A DNA stretch of 64,000 bases from Streptomyces sp. TRM70350. Lineage in GTDB: Bacteria; Actinomycetota; Actinomycetes; Streptomycetales; Streptomycetaceae. The stretch spans positions 1-64,000 of the forward strand of contig NZ_JAHUXH010000019.1 of NCBI RefSeq assembly GCF_019219825.1, in the 5' to 3' direction. Both the position numbers and the translations under genes were made by a program. The notes below the pieces were generated by a model. That model had not been told where the DNA came from, did no database searches, and saw only the letters and a program-made list of their open reading frames with translations. Position 1 is the first letter of the stretch. Every line of letters starts with the position of its first letter. Positions 25,615 to 34,458 of this stretch are shown piece by piece.

Positions 25615-25641
25615 TTGTCCACAACGCCCCCGTCATCCACA
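25615..25641. promoter_or_regulatory. DnaA-box-like pair
   Basis: TTGTCCACA at 25615-25623 is the preferred Streptomyces DnaA box; a variant TCATCCACA follows at 25633-25641. It lies about 75 bases upstream of the SEC-C/DUF5926 gene. A single exact box may be chance, but similar pairs recur elsewhere in this window. Confidence 0.4.
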
Positions 25642-25715
25642 GGTTCCCGTCCCCCCGCGCACAAACGGCTAGGCTCCCGCCGTACGAGACGAGCCGTAAC
25701 CGGGAGACACCCACC

Positions 25716-26681
25716 ATGGCCAAGAAGCGATCCCAGACGAAGGCCACGCGCCCGCAGCTCACGGATGGAGAGATCCCGGTGGTCGGCGCCCGCGAGCCCT
25801 GCCCCTGTGGCAGCGGACGCCGTTACAAGGCGTGCCACGGCCGGGCCGCCGCCCAGGCCGCGACCGAGCTGGTGCACCGCCCGTTCGAGGGGCTGCCCGG
25901 CGAGTGCGACTGGGTCGCCCTGCGCGAGCTGGTCCCGGCGGCCACCGCCGCGCTCACCCTCAAGGACGGCCTCCCCGAGGGAGTCCCCTCGGTCACGCTC
26001 GCCACGGTGCTGCCGATGGCCTGGCCCGCCCTGCGCCGCGACGACGGCTCCGTCCTGCTCGGCCTGCAGAACGACACCGCGTCCGGCGACATCAGCCGCG
26101 ACCTCGCCGACACGCTGCTGCGCGCGTTGGAGGCGCAGCCCGGCACCCCGGTGAAGGGCCGCCGCGCCCCCGCCGACGGGCCCCGCCTGCAGGACGTGCT
26201 CGATCCCAAGGCCCCGTTCGAGCCCGCGGTGCACTCCGGCTTCGAGTTCTGGGTGCCGGACCCGGAGAACGCCACGCCGGACGTGACCGCCTCCCTGGAG
26301 CGGGCCAACGCCGCCGCCGTCCCGACGGTCAAGCTCCAGGGCGTCGACGCGGCGTACTGGTGCCAGACCCCGGAGAAGAACCACCTGCGCTGGGTCATGC
26401 CGCACCCGGAGGAGCAGCTTCTGGACGCTCTCGCGCGGCTGCACGCGGCGGGCCGGTCCAGCCTCGGCGAGGGCACCCGGCTCGTCGGCTCCTTCCGGGC
26501 GCACGGCCTGACCGTGCCGGTGTGGGACCTGCCGAGCGGTGTCACCGCCGACGACGTCGAGAAGCCGGCGGCCGAGTTCGCCGAGCGGCTGGCCGCCGCG
26601 CTGGCCACGGACGCGCCGCTCACCGCGGACGAGCGTCGCGCGCGCGGCGGCCTGACCAACCGGCAGGTGACCCTCAGCTGA
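25716..26681 (+). CDS. DUF5926-family protein with N-terminal SEC-C zinc motif
   Basis: 321 residues, ATG preceded by CGGGAGAC. Residues 1-20 are basic, then a SEC-C motif (AREPCPCGSGRRYKACHG, about 26-43), a zinc-binding element found in SecA and many nucleic-acid-associated proteins. The remaining 270 residues are soluble alpha/beta with no catalytic motif that I recognise (FEFWVPDPENATPDVTASLE, GSFRAHGLTVPVWDLPSGVT). This matches the actinobacterial DUF5926 family as remembered. Role unknown. It stands alone. Confidence 0.75.
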   Translation: MAKKRSQTKATRPQLTDGEIPVVGAREPCPCGSGRRYKACHGRAAAQAATELVHRPFEGLPGECDWVALRELVPAATAALTLKDGLPEGVPSVTLATVLPMAWPALRRDDGSVLLGLQNDTASGDISRDLADTLLRALEAQPGTPVKGRRAPADGPRLQDVLDPKAPFEPAVHSGFEFWVPDPENATPDVTASLERANAAAVPTVKLQGVDAAYWCQTPEKNHLRWVMPHPEEQLLDALARLHAAGRSSLGEGTRLVGSFRAHGLTVPVWDLPSGVTADDVEKPAAEFAERLAAALATDAPLTADERRARGGLTNRQVTLS

Positions 26682-26700
26682 CGCCCCCGCGGCTCGACAG

Positions 26701-26718
26701 CTGACTGGTCGGTCAGTC
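26701..26718. promoter_or_regulatory. Palindrome of TetR-operator type
   Basis: CTGACTGGTCGGTCAGTC contains nested inverted repeats (CTGAC/GTCAG and GACTG/CAGTC). It lies 20 bases after the DUF5926 stop and 100 bases before the candidate RNA element. The binder is unknown; it could also be part of a weak terminator. Confidence 0.35.
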
Positions 26719-26810
26719 GAACGGCTCACCGGATCGGGGGGCTCCAGTCGAACTCCCGCTGCCGACAAGCCAGTCGGTGTCCGAATAGCCGAGGAAAACG
26801 GGAGATCGAA

Positions 26811-26892
26811 TTTGCGAACCGCCGATCTCTTGTTACCGTTCCAGTAGCCCGGTTGCTGGTGCATCCCCCGTCGCCAGCAACCGGGTCTTTCC
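26811..26892 (+). ncRNA. Candidate small RNA or leader with C-rich loop hairpin
   Basis: CCCGGTTGCTGG (26848-26859) pairs perfectly with CCAGCAACCGGG (26874-26885); the 14-base loop contains CCCCC, and TCTTTCC follows. Upstream TTGCGAACCGCC and CTTGTTACCGTT are relatively AT-rich and promoter-like. No good coding frame starts downstream on the plus strand; the next gene runs the other way. The element may be a terminated small RNA, or only a terminator. It recalls C-loop RNAs of actinomycetes, but I cannot confirm a family. Confidence 0.4.
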
Positions 26893-26927
26893 ATGTGCGG
26901 AGACGCTCACGCAACGCCGCCCGTCGG

Positions 26928-27509
26928 TCAACTTCCCGTGGCCGCGCCGGAGTTGCTCCCCGAGCGCAGCAGCGACGGGCCCTGTCCGCCGCGTGCCGCG
27001 AACTCCGCGACCGCCGAGTACGCCGCCGGCTCGCCCTTCGTCCGCTCCCGGGGCGTCTCACAACTGGCCGGTTCGTCCTCGGCGCCCACCGCGCACCGCA
27101 TCTGCACCGTCCGCCCGTCCGGCCCCATCAGGCTCAGTACGGCGTCGAGGGCTTGGCCGGTCGCGTTGCGGTAGTAGGTGCGCGCCCACGACTCCTCGCC
27201 CTGCGTCAGCACACAGGTCTGCGCCTCGATGCCGTCGGGGGAGGTGATGTCGGGGCCGCAGCGGGTGGCGGTGGCCAGGCCGAGGCCGAGCAGGTCGGGG
27301 GAGCGGTCGGGGTCGGGCGCGGCGGCCTCGTCGCCGGGCGCCCCGGCCGCACCGTCGGCCACCTCGGCGTCCGGCACCTTGCCATCCCCCGACACCCGTA
27401 CGGCCCCGGACTCGCGGTCATCACCCACGGGCCCCGCGGAAGCGATGGCCAATGGCAGCGCCACCGCACACGTCACAACGGCCGCGAGGGCGAGCAGGCG
27501 GAGATTCAT
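26928..27509 (-). CDS. Secreted hypothetical protein
   Basis: 193 residues. Signal peptide (LLALAAVVTCAVALPLAIAS, cleavage near ASAG), then an acidic disordered stretch (about 28-72), then a small domain with four cysteines (ATRCGPD, EAQTCVLTQ, QMRCAVG, PASCETPRE) that could form two disulfides around a beta-rich core (ARTYYRNATGQALDAVLSLM). Ends in a Ser/Gly tail. Not recognised. It shares orientation with the next upstream gene (55 bases), so the two may be co-transcribed. Confidence 0.7.
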   Translation of the reverse strand: MNLRLLALAAVVTCAVALPLAIASAGPVGDDRESGAVRVSGDGKVPDAEVADGAAGAPGDEAAAPDPDRSPDLLGLGLATATRCGPDITSPDGIEAQTCVLTQGEESWARTYYRNATGQALDAVLSLMGPDGRTVQMRCAVGAEDEPASCETPRERTKGEPAAYSAVAEFAARGGQGPSLLRSGSNSGAATGS

Positions 27510-27564
27510 GAGGGGACGATAACGACCAGGACCGGGCGCCCGGTTCCGCGCGCGCCGGACACCC

Positions 27565-28230
27565 TCAGAACTCGGGGGCGCTCACACCCGTACGAGTGAG
27601 GGCGTCGACCACGGCGTCCACGACGGCCTCCACATCGGGGACCCACGGAGCGGCCGAGCCGGGTAGCGGCGTGCGCTCCCAGCGGATCTGCCCCTGACCG
27701 GTCTCGGACGGCGGCAGCGCGAGATAGCCGCCCTCGCTGTGGAAGCGCAGGGAACCGGGGACGAAGTCCTTGGCGTAGAGCAGTTCGCCCAGCTGTTCCA
27801 TGGAGTACGGCCGGACGAGCACGGCCCAGCGGGTGCGGGAGGCGAGGACCGGGCCGAGGCGCATCCCGGTGCGGTCCAGCGCGGCCAGGGCACGCGCGGC
27901 CGCGGGAGCCGGCAGGCTGACCGCGCAGGGTGCCTTGCCGCCGGTGGCCAGGATGATCGGCGCCGTGGGCCGGTTGGTCCACCACCAGCGCACCATGCGC
28001 TCGTCGGTGGTGGCCGTGAGCAGGCCGGGGTCGAAGGGGTGCGCGCCGGGCACCGTGCACTCCGGGTCGGGGCAGCCGCAGCGGGCCCGGCCCTGCGGGT
28101 CCGCCGTGACGCCCGGGAGTACGGGCCATTTCCATTCCGTCGCGAAGGTCAGGGCCGCGCTGATCACCTCAGGCCTCCCGTCGTTCCGCCTGGACAGGAG
28201 CCTGCGTCGCCTTCCGAGGATCTCGCGCAT
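27565..28230 (-). CDS. PrimPol-related (bifunctional primase/polymerase-like) protein
   Basis: 221 residues. After a basic N-terminus (REILGRRRRLLSRRND) the fold follows the N-terminal part of Streptomyces bifunctional primase/polymerase proteins: FATEWKWPVLPGV, a zinc-like cluster ARCGCPDPECTVPGAHPFDP, and RMVRWWWTNRPTAPIILATG. The catalytic Asp-x-Asp that is clear in the homologue at 19424 is not seen here (AVLVRPYSMEQLGELLY in that place), so it is probably not an active polymerase. Divergent from the phosphatase gene across about 500 non-coding bases. Confidence 0.65.
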   Translation of the reverse strand: MREILGRRRRLLSRRNDGRPEVISAALTFATEWKWPVLPGVTADPQGRARCGCPDPECTVPGAHPFDPGLLTATTDERMVRWWWTNRPTAPIILATGGKAPCAVSLPAPAAARALAALDRTGMRLGPVLASRTRWAVLVRPYSMEQLGELLYAKDFVPGSLRFHSEGGYLALPPSETGQGQIRWERTPLPGSAAPWVPDVEAVVDAVVDALTRTGVSAPEF

Positions 28231-28732
28231 GAGCGCTCGTTCCTTTCCGTTGCACGCCTGGCAACACCGTGGTCCACATCACACCATGCGTTGATCACTT
28301 CACTGTGCGTACCTGTTGGCGCATCACACCCCGGCATCGAGCACGGGGAGCCCCTATGGGCCGAGCGTTGGCTGCGTCCGCGTCCATACTGTGTCCATCA
28401 AAAGCATGGGCGTGGCGTGGGGTGGCGAAGTGTGGCGTTTGCCGTCCCGCGTATTTCTCTTCGCCGCCGTCACGGGAGGATGGGCTCGGTCGTCGGTGGC
28501 TAAGACGCCCGGGTCCGTCACCAGGTTCCGGGTGCCCCCAACCACCCCTGGCCTTCACCGAGTACGTACCCATCACGACCGCTGTGACGCTCCGTCGAGC
28601 AAGCCCAGTCGACCGCAATAGGGCATTACCTGAAGCAGTTTTCAGCCAACTTCCGCTTTCCGCAAGAGATCCCGGCAGATCCGGTCCCGGAACCACGACA
28701 GACCCACGGACACCAGCAATCCCAGCAGGACA
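28231..28732. other. 500-base intergenic region
   Basis: Divergent promoter region between the PrimPol-like gene and the PP2C gene. Composition is less GC-rich than the genes. Open frames on both strands lack codon bias. I see no strong hairpin or repeat; promoters must lie here but I cannot place them. Confidence 0.4.
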
Positions 28733-30241
28733 ATGCTGGACATCTCCTCACGAGTGCGTGTACATGTGGAGACACTGCTAGCGGCGCAAAATGACATGGG
28801 GGTTTGCGATGCTTTTGAGCAAAACGCACCGGTCGGAAAGCCGGACGCCATGAACGCCCCGCACCCTCCGAAAGTGGCTGGAATCGATTCAACAGTTCCT
28901 GCGCCCGCACACACTGTCGCACCCTCCTCCCCGGCCCCCTCCGCCGTCACCACCGGCCCCGGCGCCCTCCTGCAGGACCGGCTCGCCGGCTGGGTCTCGG
29001 ACCTCACCACACTGCACGAACTCACCGAACGCCTGGCGCGTACGGGCACCCTGGCCGACGCGCTCCAGGAACTGCTGCGCGCCGGAGCGGCCCTGGTGGG
29101 CGCCCGGCGGGGCCTCGTCGTACTGGAACCGGCCGACAGCCTCGGCCCGCGCAGCACCATCGGTCTGGGCCTCGCCCAGGCGGATCTCGGACACATCGAG
29201 ACCGTGCCGCGCGGTTCGATGCCGTACGGCGATCTGCTGGACGCCCCGGTCGGACCGCCGGGCGGCGTCCGGGAGATCGTCCGGCCCGATCTGTTCGCCG
29301 AGGACGGCCTCGACCCCCGCCACCGCGAGGTCGCCCACCGCCTCGGCTATGCCGCCAGCTACGCACTCCCCCTGTCCACCGACGCCGCGGGCCGTCTCGG
29401 CGCCGCCGTGTGGCTCTACGACGAACCCGCCGAACCGGTCGAACGGCAACGGCATCTGGTCGGCCTGTACGCCCGTTACGCCGGCGAGCACCTCGCCCGG
29501 CTGCTCGAAGTCGAGCGCACGCGCGTGTGCATGGCGACCATCTCCGAGGAACTGCTCCCCTCCCGACTCCCCCGCGTCTCGGGCGTCCAGCTCGCCGCCC
29601 GGCACCGCACCGGCCCACGCGGCGGCGGCGACTGGTACGACGCGCTGCCGCTGCCGGACGCGGCCCTCGGTGTCGCCGTCGGGTCCGTCACCGGGTCGGG
29701 GCCCAGCGCGGTCGCCGCGATGGGACGACTGCGGGCCTCCCTGCGCGCGTACGCCGTGATGGAGGGCGAGGACCCGGTCGCCGTCCTGTCCGACCTGGAG
29801 CTGCTGCTCCGGCTGACCGAGCCCGCCCGTTCGGCCACCGCCCTGTTCGCCTACGTCGAGCCCGCCCTGCACAAGGTCACGCTGGCCGGGGCCGGGCACA
29901 GTCCGCCGCTGCTGATCGGGGAGCGGCGCACGGAGTTCGTGGAGACGTCGGTCTCGGCGCCGCTCGGGATGCTCGCCTGCTGGGAGGCGCCCAGCGTGGA
30001 GGTGCAGGCGGAGCCCGGAGAGACGGTTCTGCTGTACACCGACGGGCTGCTCCAGCGCACCGACGACCCCATGGACCGCGCGTTCGCCCGGCTGCACGCG
30101 GCGGCGGCCGGGGTGCCACGGGCCAAGCGCCGGGATCCGGACGCGCTCGTCGACCATGTGCTGCGGACCGTGCTGCCGGACGGGCTGGACTCGGCGGACA
30201 GCGAGGAGGACGTGGTGCTGCTGGCGGCACGTTTCGAGTGA
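28733..30241 (+). CDS. PP2C/SpoIIE-type protein phosphatase with GAF-like domain
   Basis: 502 residues from ATG at 28733 (AGCAGGAC upstream). A GAF-like sensory domain spans about 85-260 (LTTLHELTERLARTGTLADA to RQRHLVGLYARYAGEHLARL), then a SpoIIE/RsbU phosphatase domain (about 270-502) with RTGPRGGGDWYDALPL, VTGSGPSAVAAMGRLRASLR, LAGAGHSPPLL and VLLYTDGLLQR, and acidic residues near the end (SEEDVVLLAARFE). It likely dephosphorylates an anti-anti-sigma factor. Codons 1-39 have poor GC3; ATG at 28850 is an alternative start, though the longer form is what I remember in relatives. Confidence 0.85.
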   Translation: MLDISSRVRVHVETLLAAQNDMGVCDAFEQNAPVGKPDAMNAPHPPKVAGIDSTVPAPAHTVAPSSPAPSAVTTGPGALLQDRLAGWVSDLTTLHELTERLARTGTLADALQELLRAGAALVGARRGLVVLEPADSLGPRSTIGLGLAQADLGHIETVPRGSMPYGDLLDAPVGPPGGVREIVRPDLFAEDGLDPRHREVAHRLGYAASYALPLSTDAAGRLGAAVWLYDEPAEPVERQRHLVGLYARYAGEHLARLLEVERTRVCMATISEELLPSRLPRVSGVQLAARHRTGPRGGGDWYDALPLPDAALGVAVGSVTGSGPSAVAAMGRLRASLRAYAVMEGEDPVAVLSDLELLLRLTEPARSATALFAYVEPALHKVTLAGAGHSPPLLIGERRTEFVETSVSAPLGMLACWEAPSVEVQAEPGETVLLYTDGLLQRTDDPMDRAFARLHAAAAGVPRAKRRDPDALVDHVLRTVLPDGLDSADSEEDVVLLAARFE

Positions 30242-30346
30242 CGCGCGCCTTCCGGGCGGGCTCGGCAACAGGTCTTTCCGCCCTGGGCCCCCTGTCGTGC
30301 GACCGTACGATGGAGGAGGTCCAGTGCCGTATCAAGGAGGATGACC

Positions 30347-31807
30347 GTGGCCGAAGAGCTCCCGGAGACCCCGGTGGAGGCTTCTGAGGAAGAGCCCGTC
30401 AAGCAGCGCAAGAACGGCCTGTACCCGGGCGTGTCCGACGAGCTGGCCGAGAACATGAAGTCCGGCTGGGCCGACACCGAGCTGCGCGACCTGGAGCCGA
30501 TCCCGCAGGCCGCCGAGACCGCCGCCCGCCGCGCCGCGCTCTCCGCGCGCTTCCCGGGCGAGCGCCTGGTCATCCCCGCGGGCAACCTGAAGACCCGCTC
30601 GAACGACACGGACTACCCCTTCCGCGCGTCGGTCGAGTACGCGTACCTCACCGGCAACCAGACCGAGGACGGCGTCCTGGTCCTGGAGCCGGTCGCCGAC
30701 GGTCACCAGGCGACGATCTACCTGCTGCCGCGTTCCAACCGCGAGAACGGCGAGTTCTGGCTGGACGGCCACGGCGAGCTGTGGGTCGGCCGCCGGCACT
30801 CGCTCACCGAGGCGCAGCGGCTGTACGGCATCCCCGCGTCGGACGTCCGCGAGCTGGCCGACACGCTGCGCGAGGCGACCGGCCCGGTGCGGGTCGTACG
30901 CGGGTACGACGCCGGTATCGAGGCCGCTCTGACCGACAAGGTCACCGCAGAGCGGGACGAGGAGCTGCGGGTCTTCCTCTCGGAGATGCGGCTGGTCAAG
31001 GACGAGTTCGAGATCGGCGAACTGCAGAAGGCCGTCGACTCGACCGTGCGGGGCTTCGAGGACGTGGTGAAGGTCCTCGACAAGGCCGAGGCGACCTCGG
31101 AGCGGTACATCGAGGGCACGTTCTTCCTCCGCGCGCGGGTGGAGGGCAACGACGTCGGCTACGGCTCCATCTGCGCGGCCGGGCCGCACGCCTGCACGCT
31201 GCACTGGGTGCGCAACGACGGGCCGGTGCGATCGGGTGATCTGCTGCTGCTGGACGCGGGCGTGGAGACGCACACGTACTACACCGCGGACGTGACGCGG
31301 ACGCTGCCGGTCAACGGGCGGTTCAGCGAGATCCAGCGGAAGATCTACGACGCGGTGTACGAGGCACAGGAGGCCGGGATCGCGGCGGTGAGGCCGGGGG
31401 CGAAGTACCGCGACTTCCACGACGCGGCGCAGCGGGTGCTCGCCGAGAAGCTGGTCGAGTGGGGGCTGGTCGAGGGGCCGGTCGAGCGGGTGCTGGAGCT
31501 GGGGCTGCAGCGGCGGTGGACGCTGCACGGGACCGGGCACATGCTCGGGATGGACGTACATGACTGTGCGGCGGCGCGGACCGAGACGTATGTGGACGGG
31601 GTCCTTGAGCCGGGGATGTGTCTGACCGTCGAGCCCGGGCTGTACTTCCAGGCCGATGACCTGACGGTGCCGGTGGAGTATCGGGGGATCGGCGTCCGGA
31701 TCGAGGACGACATTCTGGTGACCGAGGGCGGGAACCGAAATCTGTCGGCGGGGCTTCCTCGGCGGGCGGACGAGGTCGAGGAGTGGATGGCCTCGCTCAA
31801 GGGGTGA
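30347..31807 (+). CDS. pepP: Xaa-Pro aminopeptidase (aminopeptidase P, M24B)
   Basis: 486 residues from GTG at 30347; AAGGAGG ends at 30340, so the ATG at 30341 would be too close. N-terminal AMP_N domain (about 60-200: ERLVIPAGNLKTRSNDTDYP) followed by the pita-bread M24 domain with metal ligands in LLLDAGVETHTYYTADVTRT (two Asp), HGTGHMLGMDVHD (His), TVEPGLYF (Glu) and GVRIEDDILVT (Glu). It removes N-terminal residues next to proline, using two Mn ions. The acidic N-terminal 30 residues are a lineage extension. Monocistronic. Confidence 0.9.
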   Translation: MAEELPETPVEASEEEPVKQRKNGLYPGVSDELAENMKSGWADTELRDLEPIPQAAETAARRAALSARFPGERLVIPAGNLKTRSNDTDYPFRASVEYAYLTGNQTEDGVLVLEPVADGHQATIYLLPRSNRENGEFWLDGHGELWVGRRHSLTEAQRLYGIPASDVRELADTLREATGPVRVVRGYDAGIEAALTDKVTAERDEELRVFLSEMRLVKDEFEIGELQKAVDSTVRGFEDVVKVLDKAEATSERYIEGTFFLRARVEGNDVGYGSICAAGPHACTLHWVRNDGPVRSGDLLLLDAGVETHTYYTADVTRTLPVNGRFSEIQRKIYDAVYEAQEAGIAAVRPGAKYRDFHDAAQRVLAEKLVEWGLVEGPVERVLELGLQRRWTLHGTGHMLGMDVHDCAAARTETYVDGVLEPGMCLTVEPGLYFQADDLTVPVEYRGIGVRIEDDILVTEGGNRNLSAGLPRRADEVEEWMASLKG

Positions 31808-31868
31808 GGTCGGGGATGGCCGGGCGCCTGAGGGGGTGTCCGGCCATCGTTGCGGTGTGCGGGTTGTG

Positions 31869-31899
31869 GGGGCTGGTCGCGCAGTTCCCCGCGCCCCTG
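31869..31899. repeat. Streptomyces interspersed repeat word
   Basis: GGGGCTGGTCGCGCAGTTCC and following CCGCGCCCCTGATC: an imperfect palindrome around CGCGCAGTTCCCCGCG. This word recurs widely between genes in Streptomyces genomes, from memory. It sits between convergent genes 30347 and 31906 and may act in termination. Confidence 0.6.
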
Positions 31900-31905
31900 A
31901 TCGCA

Positions 31906-32358
31906 TCAGGACGCCGTCATCAGCGGCGCGTCCTCTCTCCACTTGAGGATCTTGTCGAAGCTCACCACGGCCCCGTCCCGGCCGGGGTTGTTGCCGATGT
32001 GGACGTGGTCGGCGAGTTCCTCGATGAGGCACAGGCCGCGGCCGTGTTCGGCGTCGGTGCGGACGGGCTGCGGGCGCAGGTGGGGGCGGGTGAAGCCCGG
32101 GCCGGAGTCGGTGACCTCGATGCGGCACTTCTCGCCGTCGAGGTAGGCGGTGACCCGGTACACCCCCGAGGAGCGGCCGTGCGCGGTGTCCCCGCCGTGC
32201 TCAACGGCGTTCGCGCAGGCCTCGGTGAGGGCGACGGAGAGGTCGTACGAGACGTCGGGGTCGACGCCCGCCGTCTCCATCGTGCCGAGCAGCAGGCGCC
32301 GGGCGAGCGGCACGCTCGCGGCTTCGCGCCGCAGATGGAGTGACCACCAGATGCTCAT
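31906..32358 (-). CDS. RsbW/SpoIIAB-type ATP-binding regulator
   Basis: 150 residues; GGAGG precedes the ATG at 32358. GHKL ATPase with N box YDLSVALTEACANAVEHGG, G1 EVTDSGPGFTRP, G2 EHGRGLCLIEELADHVHIGN. Such small serine-kinase-like proteins regulate sigma factors or anti-anti-sigma factors. No partner is adjacent, but a SpoIIE-type phosphatase lies 1.7 kb away and could belong to the same switch; that link is inference. Upstream there are 268 non-coding bases including an AT-rich promoter-like stretch (CCGTTACGTATTACC). Confidence 0.82.
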   Translation of the reverse strand: MSIWWSLHLRREAASVPLARRLLLGTMETAGVDPDVSYDLSVALTEACANAVEHGGDTAHGRSSGVYRVTAYLDGEKCRIEVTDSGPGFTRPHLRPQPVRTDAEHGRGLCLIEELADHVHIGNNPGRDGAVVSFDKILKWREDAPLMTAS

Positions 32359-32626
32359 GCTCCAGCCTCCTGGCCGCGGCTCGACATACCGTTACGTATT
32401 ACCGCGCGTACGCGGATGTAAGCGCGGATTCAACGTGATGCCGCCCATACGGGGGATGTGCTGGAGGTGGCCGACGGTGTATGTGGGGCGTGAGTGTTCC
32501 AGACGGGTGACCGGCGGTAGCAGGCATGCCGGGCAGGCAGGTACAGAAGGGGATCTTCCGGATCGTACGGAATCTTGCGGACCTGCCGTAGGGCCGTCAT
32601 GAGCCCAGTGCGATGATGAGCCCGCC

Positions 32627-33439
32627 ATGTCTGCCCCCCACCCGCGCACAGTGCGCCCCGGAGCAGGGCTCCGGATTCCGCGGGCCGCGGTCTTCGCCGC
32701 GGTCTGCGTCGTGCTGTCCGGGGCCGGGCACGCCATCGCCTCCTGCGCCGCGGTTCCGCTGTGGACGCTGGGCGCGGGGTTCCTGGGCGTGCTCGCGGTG
32801 GCGGCGCCGTTCGCCGGGCGGGAGCGCTCGCTGCCGGGGATCGCGGCGCTGCTGGCGGTCGGGCAGACGGTGCTGCACACGCTGTTCGGGCTGGGGCAGC
32901 ACGGTACGGCGGCAACGGATGCCGCCCAGAGCAACGCCGCGCTGGTCGAGCAGGCCGCGCGGCTGGTGTGCGGCACCACGGCGGCGGCGCTCAGTCCGGC
33001 GCAGGCCCAACGCATCCTCGTCGAGGCCCGGCTGTATCAGGGCGGCGGCTCGGGCGCGCACGCCGTGCATCACCCGGCGGACGCCCTGGCCACCGCCGCC
33101 GGCTCCCCCGCCGCGCTGCTGCCGTCCCTGCCCATGCTGCTCGGTCACGTCCTCGCGGCGGTCGTCGCGGGCTGGCTGCTGCGCCGCGGTGACCTCGCCC
33201 TGCTGCGGATCGCCGAGCTCTCGGCGCATTCGGTCACGGAGGGGGCGCTCGTACGATCCCTGCGCGCGGCGTTCGCGCTGGCGCGCGCCCTGCATGCCGG
33301 GCTCCCGGGGGCGCCCGACGCCCGCCCGCGCCTGCGGTGCGCTCCCGCGCACCCGGTCCCTGAACCTCGCACCACCGCACTCCAGCACACCGTGATCCGG
33401 CGCGGACCGCCTGCCGCCGTGCTCGTTCTCGCCGCCTGA
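32627..33439 (+). CDS. Polytopic membrane protein, probable copper-cluster component
   Basis: 270 residues. About four to five hydrophobic helices (AAVFAAVCVVLSGAGHAIAS, LWTLGAGFLGVLAVAAPFAG, LPGIAALLAVGQTVLHTLFG, LLPSLPMLLGHVLAAVVAGW) and a soluble Pro/Arg tail. A His-bearing loop (GLGQHGTAAT, GSGAHAVHHPADAL) lies between helices 3 and 4 and could bind metal. I do not recognise the family, but its position before YcnI, SCO1, PCuAC and CopCD in the same orientation suggests a role in copper handling. The start has no strong ribosome site. Confidence 0.6.
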   Translation: MSAPHPRTVRPGAGLRIPRAAVFAAVCVVLSGAGHAIASCAAVPLWTLGAGFLGVLAVAAPFAGRERSLPGIAALLAVGQTVLHTLFGLGQHGTAATDAAQSNAALVEQAARLVCGTTAAALSPAQAQRILVEARLYQGGGSGAHAVHHPADALATAAGSPAALLPSLPMLLGHVLAAVVAGWLLRRGDLALLRIAELSAHSVTEGALVRSLRAAFALARALHAGLPGAPDARPRLRCAPAHPVPEPRTTALQHTVIRRGPPAAVLVLAA

Positions 33440-33594
33440 CGCGACGCGCGCCGCCACTTCCTTCCGTGGGCCGCCGCCGTCGCGCGGCACGCGCGCGTAC
33501 GTCTCGTTCTCCGCGGGGCCCTCAACGGGCACCCCCACGCGCGCGTACCCCTCTTCGCCAACGGAATCTCACTCGAAGTGGAGTGCTCATCGCC

Positions 33595-34344
33595 ATGAAG
33601 GCTTCCCGACTCGCCGCCGCCGGTGCCGTCGCCGTCTCGGCCGTCGTCGTCCTGTCCACCCCCTGCTTCGCGCACGTCACCGTGCAGCCCGAGGGCGCGG
33701 CCGCCAAGGGCGGCTACGCCGTCGTCGACTTCAAGGTCCCCAACGAGCGCGACAACGCATCGACCACCAAGCTGGAGGTCAGCTTCCCGACCGAGCACCC
33801 GCTGTCGTCGGTGATGCCGGAGCCGGTGCCCGGCTGGAAGGTCGACGTCACCAAGTCCAAGCTGGACAAGCCGATCGAGTCGCACGGGCGGCAGATCACC
33901 GAGGCGGTCAGCAAGGTCACCTGGACCGCCGACGGCAAGGGCATCGAGCCGGGCTACTTCCAGAAGTTCCCGGTCTCCGTGGGCGCGCTGCCCGAGGACG
34001 CCGACGAACTCGTCTTCAAGGCGATCCAGACGTACTCCAACGACGAGGTCGTCCGCTGGATCGAGGTGCCGCAGGAGGGCCAGGAGGAGCCGGACAACCC
34101 GGCGCCCGTGCTGGAGCTGTCCGCCGCCGAGGACGACCACCACGGCTCCTCCGGGTCCGAGGCCTCCGAGGAGCCCTCCGACGACGCCTCGGCCGCCGCC
34201 GCCCACACCACGACCGAGGCCGCCGAGTCGGCCGACAGCACCGACACCACCGCCCGTGTCCTCGGCATCGTCGGCATCGTCGTCGGCGCGGCCGGTGTGG
34301 CGTACGGCGTCCTGGCCGGCCGTCGGCGCGACACCACCGCCTGA
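33595..34344 (+). CDS. ycnI: YcnI-like (DUF1775) copper-binding membrane-anchored protein
   Basis: 249 residues from ATG at 33595, GGAG 11 bases upstream. Signal peptide ends at CFA so that the mature protein begins HVTVQPEG, the exposed N-terminal His that binds copper in this family. The DUF1775 domain spans about 25-165 (VPNERDNASTTKLEVSFPTE, EAVSKVTWTADGKGIEPGYF). A Ser/Glu/Thr-rich linker leads to a C-terminal membrane helix (VLGIVGIVVGAAGVAYGVLA) and basic tail, anchoring it outside the membrane. Likely passes copper with the next genes. Confidence 0.9.
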   Translation: MKASRLAAAGAVAVSAVVVLSTPCFAHVTVQPEGAAAKGGYAVVDFKVPNERDNASTTKLEVSFPTEHPLSSVMPEPVPGWKVDVTKSKLDKPIESHGRQITEAVSKVTWTADGKGIEPGYFQKFPVSVGALPEDADELVFKAIQTYSNDEVVRWIEVPQEGQEEPDNPAPVLELSAAEDDHHGSSGSEASEEPSDDASAAAAHTTTEAAESADSTDTTARVLGIVGIVVGAAGVAYGVLAGRRRDTTA

Positions 34345-34458
34345 CGCCTCCCGCTCCGACGGTGTGCGCCGGGGCGCACGGCACATGTCCTACGACCCGT
34401 AAGGCATCGCCGCACCCCCCGGCGCGCGCCGGAGATCTCACATCTGGGACATTTTTCT

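Noticed and set aside
30332..32128. 598-codon minus-strand open frame
   Set aside because: It is antisense to aminopeptidase P, whose metal ligands are all present on the plus strand.
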